Source of the DNA: Podocnemis expansa
Taxonomy: Eukaryota > Chordata > Testudines > Podocnemididae
Assembly: GCA_007922195.1 (NCBI GenBank)
Contig: ML682067.1
Coordinates: 4,987,996 to 5,051,995, forward strand
Length of the DNA: 64,000 nt
Direction: 5' to 3'
Part shown: positions 50,601-62,600 of the stretch, in pieces
Layout: every line of letters starts with the position of its first letter
Position numbering within the stretch: position 1 is the stretch's first letter
Position numbers and translations under genes: made by a program
The notes under the pieces: generated by a model
What the model was told of the DNA's origin: nothing
The model's database searches: none
What the model saw: the letters and a program-made list of their open reading frames with translations, nothing else

Positions 50601-53600
50601 ACATCACCTCATAAGCAAATTAGGGAAATACCTATAATAAGTGGCATGGGTGTAGAACTGTAGTGGGTGTCACAGTCAAGCTGGAAGTGCATGTCACAAA
50701 TGAGTTCCACAGGGACCAGAACTGAGTCCAGTTTTATTCAATATCTTCATAAGTGCTTTGGATAATGGCCAAGAGTATACCTGCAAAGTTTGTGGATGAT
50801 ACCAAGCTGGGAAGGGTTGAAAGTGTTTTGAAGGACAGGATTAGAATTAAAAAAAAGTCTTGACAAACTGGAGAAATGGTCTGAAATAAATAGGATGAAA
50901 TACATTTAGCACAAATGCAAAGTACTGCACAAAAACAAAAGGGGAAATGATTGCCAAAGAAAAAGTACTGCAGGAAAGGTTTTCGGAGTTGTAGTGGACA
51001 CAAACTAAATGAGTCAACAATGTAATTCTCTTGAGAAAACATGGCAAACATCATTCGGTGATGAATTAGCATGAGTGAAAATTTCCAGAGGGGTAGCCAT
51101 GTTTGTCTCTGTACAGCAAAAACAACGAGAGTCCTGTGGCACGCTAAAGACTAACAGATGTCTTTGGACATAAGGTTTCATGGGCTTCAACACACTGCAA
51201 CCAACAAAGTGGGTTGGAGCCCATGAAAGCTTATGCCTGTAGAAATCAATTAGTCTTTAAGGTGCCACAGAACTATCGTCATTATTAACATCAGTGTTGC
51301 AAGCAAGACATAACAAAAGTAATTCTCAGTATTCTCTTCAGCACTGATAAGTCCTCAGCTGCAATATTGTGTCCAGTTCTGGGCACAACAATTCAGGAAA
51401 GATGTGGACAAGTTCAAGATAGTCCAGAGAAGAGTAACAAAAACAATTAAAGGTCCAAAAACCATGATCTACAAGGAAAGATTGAAAAAAATGTGGTTTT
51501 TAGCTGGAAGAAGAGAAAACGGGGGGGCGGGGGACATGAAAAAGCTAAAAATGGGAGAGTGATTAATTGTTCTTCTTATCCACTGAAGGCAGGGTAAGAA
51601 GTAATGGGTTAAAGTTGCAGCAAGGGATATTTAGGTAAGACAGAAAAAGCTTCCTGTTAGGGTAGATAAGCACTGAAAAATTACCTAAGCAAGTTAAGGA
51701 ATCTCCATCACTGAAGGGTTTCAAGAAGATGGTACACAAACACCAACCAGGGATGGGCTAAGTAATACTCAGTCCTGCCTCAATGCAGATGACTAACTCA
51801 ATGACCTGTTGAGGTCTTTTCCAGGCCTACCTTTCTACAGGCTGATTTAATAAAGTTATGGCTGCCTCTCCTACTATGTTTGCTTCTTCACTAGCAGTCT
51901 GCCAGGTGAAAAAAAAATTAATCTTTAAAAGGTTGTAACTTTGGTGGAGAGGGGATCGAGGTATCTTTAAATCAAAAACTTACTCAAGCAGAAAAACAAT
52001 CTCACCTTCCAAGCTATTCTTAAAATACATTTTCCAATCATTCAGCTGTTTATAATAATAAAAAGTCACAATCTGAACTTCTCAGAAAAAAAAAGAAGTC
52101 AAGTCAATTAGGGTTATGATGAAAAGTACAGGAAATGGGATGAAAGAAAACAGTATTTTCACTATTTTCACTAATATAGTTAATTATCAATTTTTCTTCA
52201 TGTAAGTTTTTAATAAAAGATTAAATTATTTTCAATAGTAAAACAGTCCATGCCTAATGTACATCTTAAAATAACTTCTTATGTGGCTTTATAGAGAAGA
52301 GCTGAGGCAGTGTTGCAGATTAGAACACCCATGGTTGAACCTTAATGCTCAAGAACAAGGACATTTAGATTTATCCTATTACACATTTTGGTACTTTAAA
52401 GCATATACATCTCTACATAACAGCATGGATGAAATATAATGTTTTTAATTAAAAATATATTTTTTAAAAATTGAAATCATGCGTTCTTATTTATTAATCT
52501 TTCAGGGCTCGCCCAAGGTTATTTGCCAGCCTAGGCCAACAGGGATTTTGGCAATGTCCCCATCCCCCAGCCACAGCAGAGTGGTGCCACCACTGGGATC
52601 CGGTTCCAGTCAAGGAGCTGCCCTGTGAGTGGGGGTTCGACCAGGGGTGAGGAGCAGAGCAGCCCCAGTCCTTGGCACCCCCTAAACTGTTGGTGCCCTA
52701 AGCAACCATCAAGAGCACTTCCCTGGAAGGACCAGACCTGTTCTCTCTCCATTTTATAGACAGAGTGCCAACACTGATATTTTGTACTGGTTTAATCACT
52801 TTCCTGAGTGTCAGCAGATTTTCAAATTTTACAAAGAGATGTGTGGATTTTTTGTTCAAGAAATGTCATACTTAAAATGGTGAAAGGCTGGCCAGGCCAT
52901 CAAGGCCTTCAGTATGAAGTCAATGAAACTCGTACACCTAAATCACAGTCAGGATCCTGTTTTGATCTGTGTTGTATTAAAAAGGTGAAAATAACTGTGT
53001 TAATGTACTGAAAATCTAAATAACCTTTAAAGCTGTTTTGCTCTGCAGTAACAAAGGTTTTATGCAAGTAACAGAAAAGTATAATAAAAATACATTTTTA
53101 GTCCATGATGCTAAAAATACTTATATGTACATCAGCTTGACTTTAGCATGATAAACAGTTCCACTGAAGTTAAAAGGACTGTTCCCATAGGTAAAGTTAC
53201 AGCTATTGAAGTGTTTGTAAAACCAGGGCCTTAATTTTCAATATTTTGTGTTTTGCCAGTAGTAGTTTTCAAACAAGGCAACATACAACTAGAGACATTT
53301 AAAACAAAACATTTATAAATTAGTTCATTATTCATCGTATTTCACTATAATTTAGTTAAATAAATATCGTTTATAAAATAGTAATCTAAAATTGGAATAG
53401 CAACAACTTGCAGGCTGGTTAAACAAAGCCTTGCTCTAATTTTAAAATTTTAAAAAATTTAAATAAACGATATAAATAATTTAGTCATCTTCATTTAAAT
53501 CACTCCACCTTGTTATACACAGCACAAGAGGCGCACATGGAACCTTCTTTGCAGGAAAGAGAATGAAGCCCCTATTTTCAAAGACTGTATGAATTTAAGT

Positions 53601-56600
53601 TTGATAATCACAAAAAAGTAGACAAACAAGCAGAGAGAAAAAAAAAACGAGGAAACGATAACTATTCTACAGGCAACATTGTTTGTAAAAATTCAGACCA
53701 GATGTAACACTTCAGTGATGGGTTTAATTTCTGGGGTAAAAGTGTTAGTTTTGTTCTAACTAATAAAATATATAGTTAGGTGCAAGATGGATCAGAATGC
53801 TCTGGAATGAGTTTTAAGAGTGGAAGATGAGGAGGAAGAAGTAAGTTTTGAAGGATTTGAAAGAGGAGAGAAAAAGTTACTTGGCTAAAAGAGCATGGAG
53901 ACTCATCCTGGAGTAGAGGAAACATTTAAAAAAAAAAAAAAAGATGCAGTTTCATGTGGGAAGAGAGAAACTGAGTAGGATCAGGCTAGGGGGCACACCA
54001 GATTAAAACAAAGGCATAAATCTAAAACTCTAGTGCCTAGAATCACATGATGAAAACAAAAATCTCTCTTTTTTTTTTATAATTCTGTTTTGAGTACCGA
54101 TCTATCTACACATGTAAACAGCTCTGATTATAGCATCTGAGTCATTAATTAATTATACCCCCACAACACATATATCTTTTTACAGATATGTAATTGAAGC
54201 ACAGGGTAGATAAAGTGACTTGCCAAAGATGACAGTACCAAGGCTTGGACTTAAATCTCCTGAGTCCCAGCTCTGTACAATTAGCCACTAAAAATACTTC
54301 CTACCTCATGACTGCAAAATAACACTTAGAATATGCAAATCAAGTGCAACTGATATTTGCCTTAATCTGCCAAAAGCCTAAACCACTCTATTACCTTAAT
54401 GAGGTGGCAATTCAAACCCACAGCTGTCAAGGGACCGAATCTCCAACCCTGCAGGAATATCTGCTATGTGAGTGGGGCCCTGCCCTGCCCTCCCTGCTAC
54501 CACCACATTATGGCCCTGCTAGGGTCATTACAGAAGCACACACAAACAAACATGCATGGTAGCTATGTCTTCCTACCTCCAGGACAGACTTCATACACTT
54601 ACAAATGAGAACCACATAAGGAGAGGCTAGCCCACTCTGCCACTAGAGAATTCCATTAACTCAAATGATGATTTGTGGGTGAACTTTATCAGTGCTTCCC
54701 CAAAATGAAGTATAGCCACAGAACTTCTCCAGTCAGCATAGCTAATCCACCTCTGCAAGAGATGGTAGCTATGCCAACAGGAGAAGCCCCTCTGCCACCA
54801 GAAGCCCTCCTGTAGCATTGTCTACAACCAAGATTAGCGTCTATATAACTGCTTTGCTCAGGGGTATGGATTTTTCACACCCTTGAGTGACATAGTTAAA
54901 ACTGATGGAAGTGTGTGCAGTAGACCTGGCCTTACCATCATCTGTCTGTCACTATCATTTAGGTACAGAAGTTTGTGCAACACTGTCAACATACATAAAA
55001 TGGGCATTTTCAAGCAACTGGGCTGAAGCTTTAAGAGTGAATTCAGAGGTTTTCTCCTCAAGACACCACTGCAAATTATGAATGGTGCTGAAAAATAAAC
55101 TTGAACCACCACTGAAAGAGCAATAGCATTGTGTTTGATGGACAATGTCTATTTGAATGAGGAAACTTAGTTCCAGCCTAGACTGCTGGTAAAATTCAAG
55201 AGAGACAGGAGTTATGCAAGATACACAGAGTAGCTCATCTTAACTCTCATTAACTTCATAAGTTTCCTTTTGACTAAAGCAGTGTTTCCCAACCAGTGTG
55301 CATGACACACAGGTGTACCATCAGGTCTAAGCAGGTGAGCCACAAAATTTTTTTGAAAAACCTACTCAGAGCTCTGGATTGGCTCACTGGCTCATGAATA
55401 TTCTTGAGTTTATTTGGAAAAATTATGGTGGTGTGCCTCAAGTTAATTAAAGGTAGCAAAATGTGCCACAGCGGAGAAAATGTTGGAAACCGCTAGACAA
55501 GAGTGCCATCTTCACTGTGCTGAGCTGATGGGAACTGCATTTCCATTGACACAGAGCTATGCCACTTAAGGGGGTAGTTTTATTAGACTGACTCCTGGAT
55601 CAACCAAGCTCGTCTTTACTGAGTGCTCATTAAATCCTGAAAAATAGTTCTGACCACAGCAAATCTGGAGCCCATTATGCAGCAGCAACTCTAAGAGCAA
55701 CTGTGCAAATACTGTCTACTTACCACACTGTTCTTAGGGACAACATGCCAAACTAAAAGTAGGTTAACTAGGAAACCTGGTTTATGTTTTGGCCAACTAT
55801 TACAGCCTCCTCCTTTCTCTCTTTCTCCTGCCTCCCTAGAATGATGCAGCTAAAATAATCTTTTGGTGCTCCAACCAACCATGTCCCACTCTCTTACCCT
55901 TTGATTCATTGACTGACTGACTCTGACTCTGTCTGTACTATGTTCATATTTATTCCTTACATGAAAGGCTCTAAAAAATTGTTTCTGGCCTATGTGCCAA
56001 CTGTAATCTTCTGTTCCCTAGCATGTATTTAGATGCAGATTAAGGAAATCCACAGTCCTTCAGAGTTGGGGCCCTTGTTCTTTTCTCCACATTGTAGGTA
56101 TGCTCCAACATCTGTCAAGTATAAAAGACCATCCTTTACACATGGATTCTTCTGATACAATATAGCTACGACTGGCTACTCAACCAGTAATGCTCCAATA
56201 TAGCCAGCATTCTTATTTCAACTGTCACTATATATCAGTGCAAGCATAAGACATATTCAAGACGTAAATGTTATTCCCAAAATTTCATTTTTAGAGAGAG
56301 AGTGATTTTACTACTTACTAGGTAGCTTTAGCACTTCCTTGTATTGTTACAGGGAGTATGGGTATCCAGGTGCCCCGATATTCAAATGCAGGTAATACAG
56401 TCACACCTCCGCCTATTCCCATCATTCCTGGGTTGGTTTGTGCTGAAGTTGTACCACTAGATGTATTGCTTCCTGGAAATTAAACAAAAACATAAGAATC
56501 AAAATCAACTGTGTTCCTGATTTCTATTCTAATTAGAACAGTGTTGCCTTTTTCTGTATTTTGTAACATACAGGCCTACACATGTAACAATGCAAGAATA

Positions 56601-59600
56601 CACGCCTGATAAAAATTTCTCAACTTTTGAGTGCCCCCTGCTGACTAAAATGAAGTACATTTTTCTATATGTTTCTTGGTTAAAAGGAGCACTGTTAATA
56701 TCAATTATTCTGTTTGTATACAAAACTATATATAGAATAATTCAGAATGCAGAATATTTGTCTCCTCCTAACACCTTCCAACAAAAAGCTCGAAACATTT
56801 TATAAACATCAGCAAATTAAACCTAAACAGCTCTGCAATACTTGTTGGAGTAAAAAAAGAGATTACTGAATTATCTTGAAATTAGATAAATATATAAATA
56901 AGTTTAAATACTTAGAATAGAATTGAATCAAATCATAGGGTTGGAAGGGACCTCATGAGATCATTGATTCCAACCCCCTAGGGCTTGAACCCAGGACCTT
57001 CTGCATATTAAGCAGATGTGCCAACCACTACACTATTGGTTCACTTTAGGTTGCTCTCTCTGTCTCTGTCTGTGAAATGTACTAACGCAGTTACATAACT
57101 AGTACATTTGTAAATACGTACCTTTTATCTGCTCCCCCAGCTCTGATTTGCACAACTGGCTTTCCCCCATCCTAAATAGGAAGTAATGCTTTCTTCAGCA
57201 CGTGCATGCACCCAGATGAATCAGCACAGATGTTTATCTTAGTCTCCATGAACGTGTGCAGGTGAACCAGGTAGTGTGGATTATTCATTCTACTGTACTT
57301 TGCAAAACTGAGCAGGTGCCTTGAGTGCTAAAGATTATCTATCCTGCCATGCTCTGTGAAGATGAGCAGATGAACTGAGAGCTAATTTTATCTACGTATA
57401 ACCCTTTTGGAACTTGGTCCCCCTTTAATCCTGCCTTAGAAGGCGAGTGAAATTGAATTAAGCCATTGTTCAAAGAACTGGGGTGCAATCTCTCGGCTCT
57501 CAAAGAGGTAAGTTTACTGTCTTCCATCCCCAGCAATGGCACTTCCTTTTTGGGTTTCTCAGGGAAGTTATGCTACAGAGACTCCTTGCCACATATGACC
57601 AACAGGTCCGTGTTTCCACTGGCAGTCTCAGCTTGGGATCCTCAGTAGAGGACAATTCTGTCATAAAGATGGCAGCAAAGAGAGGCAGCAGGGCCCAAAA
57701 GCCCCTTATTGCAGTCCCTGTGCTGCTCGAGTTCATTCTGTGCCCACTGCCCTAATTCCAAAACACAAGAGAGGCTGCAGTGGAAGAGGTTACAGAGCTC
57801 CAAAATCAGAGGCATGGGTGCTGGCACAGGTGCCAAGGATTTAAGGGTGACATCATCTGGTGCCTCGCTCATCTACTGCCACTCATGCAGAAGGACATGT
57901 GTGAGCTACTTGCCCATACAAGCAAGCTATTCCAAGCCGATCTTCCTACCTCCTTTTCTGCCTCAGAGAGGGAGACAGAGACAACCCTGCCCAGAGTGAG
58001 TCAAAGAGCAGAAAACCATTCTACCCAGAGAAGACCAAGCTCACCAACAAGACCTCTCCTTTTGCCTTTGGTTTGCCTTGCCCAGCTCTCTCCCCGAAGG
58101 CCATAGAGGCACCAGCAACTGCAAACACCTCAGAAGGAGACGCAAAGCAGAAGGAAAAGTCTCATTAAAGGCAAAAGTCTCCCCTGGGACACAACTGGGA
58201 ATTTGACAGTCATGTTAGACATCTGATAGTTGAAAATTTGAACTGAAGTTAGCAATTTCCCATACAAAAGCTACACAGTGGAGTGCGGCCGGGGGGGTGG
58301 GGTGGGGTGGGGTGGGGGTCTGGCTGACAAAGAGGAAAGCAGCTAAAAATGCAGTCAAATTCAAGTGTCAGGGCATCTCACCCGGTGCCAGAAACTGCTC
58401 TGGCTCTGCTCCTGCAAGCCGGCTCAGGAACTCATTTCAACAGACCTGTAGACTTTAGTACAATGAAGGCAACGCAGTCTAGACAAGCTTGCAACCACTA
58501 CACTTTTCTTGGCTTCTTACTATCACAAGCTCTAAATTTATGCTGAGAATTGTATCAAAGAAACAAACCTTGAGTTTGCACAATTACTTCTTGACTATTA
58601 TACAAAAATATAAGGAAATTACTTGAAATTTAAAAAAAAAAAATTGCAAATAAGACTTTACCAGTCTGGTTTATTGTAGCTGAGGTACTTCCTGTGCTTG
58701 GTACAAGAAACAGCGACTGGATGAATGATCCCAGCGCATTCACAATGTCACGGAAAACCTTGGTAGAATGCTGTTTCATATCATAGGATTGACAGAAGGA
58801 CCTGTAAAATATTTTAAAATATTTTTGAGTGTGCAACAAACAAATTAAAGAGTAAAAACCCCATTTTTAAATCCAGCTATTTAAATGAATAAGCAAATAT
58901 ACTATGGTCAATGCTTTCTTATTTTGGACAGACAGTTTACAGACTGGGCTGATAAAAGCCTTTATATTCTGAAGCAAATGTTCAAGTTTTAAGGCACTAA
59001 ACCAAACGGTCCTCAATGGCCAATAGAGTGTCCTTTGTACTACAACAAAAACTCCAATCTGCTGATTCTACTGCTATCAAATCCCTAAAAAATTAGCACA
59101 AATGTTGTAAGATTTTTTTTTTGCTACAGATAAATATGATCTTTTCATTTAATATATCAAGCAAGATATGGTATACATATTACCTTAATAGCTGAGGCTG
59201 CACACAAAGCCTGTGGATAGATTCTACTGCAACAGCTCTAAGCCATTGTGGTTTGTCTGCATCCAGAAACTTCACTAGCAGTGACAGAAAGATCTCACAT
59301 TCTGTTACCTAAAATAAATAGATTATAATCATCTAAAGAAAAACAGCTGTTTCTTTCTTTAATGTTACTAGTTTAGTGAGAGGCTTTCTGCCTTGTTCTC
59401 TCCAAACTGATTACAAGTACTAGAACTCAGAAGCCTGATAAAGTTGTTTGTTTTATGAAACTCAGTCCTTTCACCGAAGTGTTGAACTTTCAGTTACTGA
59501 TGATCTCTCCAACCTTTAAAACAAGCCCAACTAATTTGGACTTATTCTACAACATTCTTTAAAACTGTATTTAGGTCTTGCTATAAGAAATTTACTCCTT

Positions 59601-62600
59601 TTAAAACCTATGCATATACAGCATATGTTGGACAAACCAATATTCACATGATCTTCGGGTATATTGCAGCGAGGGTGTTCTTGTTTACAGGAATTATAAA
59701 CATTAAGTCAAGCAGAATGACCTTACATGTGCTAGCGATATAGGCAATTGCTGATAATATAGAAGGTTGGGGTGCAGCGATACATTGTTCTCAAGACAAA
59801 AAATATTAAACTGATGTGAAAGAGCTTTAACTGAAATTAGATATCAAGATAAAATAGCTATCTAAAACCTTTGTGGTAAGGGAAAAAACACAAGGAAAGA
59901 TGGGTAATAATCCATACTCTGATTTTTTATTTCAACCACTACCTGGAAGATGCAGGTGGAGGGAAAAAATGGTTATGGTTACCTCAGATCTCAAAACTAC
60001 TGTTTAAAAATATCTGCTACAATGGTTCCTCTAAGCTGCGCGTGCACAGCAACCCGAACTCCCCCACGCACTACTCACTGCCAGCAGCGCAGGGCCTCAG
60101 CTACTGCTCCTTCCCGCCGGAACACACATTCTTCCGGCCGACAAGGAGCTGTTCCGCAGAGTTTAAAATCTCCCCTGAACATGCTCAGGGTGGGAGATTT
60201 TAAACTTCCCAGCACAGCTTCCTGCAAAGAATGGCGGCAGCGAGAGGTACGCTCTGCGTGGGAGTAGCTCTGGCAGCCGAGGAAGTGGCCTGAGGGAGTC
60301 AGGGACCCGGGGAAGTCAGCTGGAGGGTGCACAGAGAAGGCACCCAGCTATGGGACGCTGGGACACCCCCCCCCCCCCCGCAGCCTGTGAGGGAAAGTGC
60401 TGTGGGGGAGAAAGCAGTTTCCTCAGGATTAGGGTTGCCAGACATCTGGCAAAAGGAGGACATGCCCTCCTTTTCACCTTCATGTCCTCCGTCCTCCAGG
60501 CATTCTAAAAATAGGTGACCCCCTGCCCCCCCATGTTACTTTTTATGAGTAGAATGTTTTTTTTTAAAAAAAAAAAAAAAGCCTAACATAGACTCAAACC
60601 CATTAGCCTGAGGCAAAATCTCCTGTACACAGGAAACAAAGGGGAGTGGAACATACAGTTCCCCTGAATCCCAGGGGGTTTCATCAGCATCAGCCTCTGT
60701 GGTTTAGCTGGTAAAGCAACAGACTCTAAACCTGAAGATCACAGGTTTGAGTCCTGTCTTGGATATCTTGATTCTTCTGGGTTGTTGCTCCCTACAAAAG
60801 GGTTACATGGGGGGGCCCTAATAAAATGGAGGAAAATAAAGTATAATGTGAATGAAATTACTAACAGGAAGCAATTAAGTAAAGCAAATAAAGGGGCACA
60901 TTTAAATTGGTTAGAAACAATATAGGACTTTTTTTTTAATTGTAAAATAGGCTGCTGTGGCAAATGAAAAAAGCAGCAAGTCAATTTTTTAAAAACTTTT
61001 TAGGTGTTTTTCAAGTTTATATTTGCAAATTTAGGTTTTTTTTACTTTTTTAGTCTCATGAACACTAATGAAAGGGTCATGAAAATTTTTCATTTACTGA
61101 AAAAGTCAGTTTTCAGTAAAATAAGACATTTTGGTAATTTTTATTTTAAAACAATTTTAAAAACACATGACTTTGCACTGTTTTAATGCTGCATTCATGA
61201 TCTTTACCATTTTCCATGACACAATATGGTAATGACAGCAGTGTTCCCTCTAAGCTGATGATGCAGCTGAGCAAGTTATGGATATGCTTTGGGGGCCAGC
61301 AAGCAGCTGGGACGGGCCCAATATAGGTTGAGGAACTTGCTCAGCTGCATCCATAACTCGCTCACCAGCATCATCACCTTAGAGGAAACACTAACTGCAA
61401 ATTCAATTATTTATCTCTCATTACATATTCCAAATACCAAAAAGTCAGACTTCAGTTTACAAAATTTATCATCCTCTAAAAGAGACAGGAAACCAGTCAG
61501 ACAAACAGCTCAGAGGCATTTAGAAGTCTGCAAAGACATTAGAAGCGTAAACCAGCAGTCACTATACCCAGAAGCTTTGAGAGGCAGGAGGTGTGGGCAC
61601 AAACCAAGTTCATTCTATAGGCCAGGGGTGTCTCACCTTTTTGAGGGCTGACACACAACTGGGAGGCTCCCCTGCTGCCAAGGCTCCCCCAGCTTTTGGC
61701 AGTGGGTTCAAGGGGCCCTGCCACCAAAAGAAAACTGCCTGCAAAGGCAGTAAACAATATAAAGGCTGTAGAAGCACCTTCCACCCCTAGCACTTTCAGC
61801 CAAATGCTACTGGCCCCTGGCAGCCCACTTAACTAATACGTGTTCCTCAGCTGATTTAAATTCTACCTTCTTCTGACATCCCTCTGACTGGAAAATGGGC
61901 AAGGCTGAAAGCAGTTACCCAAGGATAGGTATTTTTAAGGGTGGTTTGGTTCTTCTGTCCATGACATCCTCTTGGGTGATGGGGGGGGGGGGAGAAGCTC
62001 AGTAGGAGAGAGTCATTATTGATTAATGTCTCTCCTGCTGCACCACTATTCTGTTCTCTCCACCCCTGCTCAAATCGCCCCCCTCCCCCCTCATCCACCA
62101 CATCTTTCACAGTTTTCCAATGACTTCTTAATGCCTCCAGATGACTCACATCTCAGGAATAGGGAGCAGTCATTTTCATTGATAGCTGCAGAGCTCTTTT
62201 CCTATTGAGAAATTGCAGCCATCTTTATCTGAGGTACCCTGATTTCCCAGGGCCTTTAGGAAAAGTGCTGTTATCTTTACTGACAACAGCCAAGTTTCCG
62301 TCACATTAAAAGTAATGGGAGATGAAAGTCATTTCTGAATAGTTTGAAACATTGCACAACTAAACCTGTAAGAGTTTCCAACTCAGAACAGTGCAGAACT
62401 GATTCCTCCTTTTTTTTTTTTTTTTGCCCACATGTTAAAGGATTTAGATGCCTGACCACTCTTACCTGAGGGAGAATTTTATTTTAATTCTACTATTTTG
62501 AGCGTCTTCTGGGTCTAGGAAAAGACCATGTAAGTGGAACTGAGAGCACTCCTGTTTTATAGCATTACACAGCATCAAATGGTGACCACCATGAAGCACT

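Larger units (their letters stand above)
48977..56318 (-). other. MON2 intron between exons 4 and 5 (7.3 kb)
   Basis: It holds a CR1 (50480-51845) with a nested hairpin element, a MIR (54080-54290) and a hAT MITE (55280-55495). A GC-richer repeat at 52503-52745 includes TTGGTGCCCTAAGCAACCA. A MITE-like stretch at 54620-54940 ends GCAGTAGACCTGGCCT. Poly-A at 53929-53943. Nothing recognised at 49000-50470 or 52760-54070. Confidence 0.7.
56473..58661 (-). other. MON2 intron between exons 3 and 4
   Basis: It contains the CR1-tailed SINE (56918-57042), a GC-richer stretch with several overlapping open frames (57400-58180) and a G-run tract (58288-58320). No recognised protein. Confidence 0.7.
60020..61392. 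mobile_element. hAT-type element, second copy of the 20645-23689 family
   Basis: The left end CAATGGTTCCTCTAAGCTGC and right end (on minus) AGTGTTTCCTCTAAGGTGAT match the termini of the first copy. Both have a GCGCG-rich left subterminus and a palindromic right subterminus (CAGCTGAGCAAGTTATGGAT / CATAACTCGCTCACCAGC). The flanks ATCTGCTA (60012-60019) and AACTGCAA (61393-61400) match in 6 of 8. No transposase seen. Confidence 0.6.

Noticed and set aside
60691..60765. Functional tRNA gene
   Set aside because: Boxes A and B and the T-stem are good, but the anticodon and acceptor stems do not pair properly and it sits inside a transposon.
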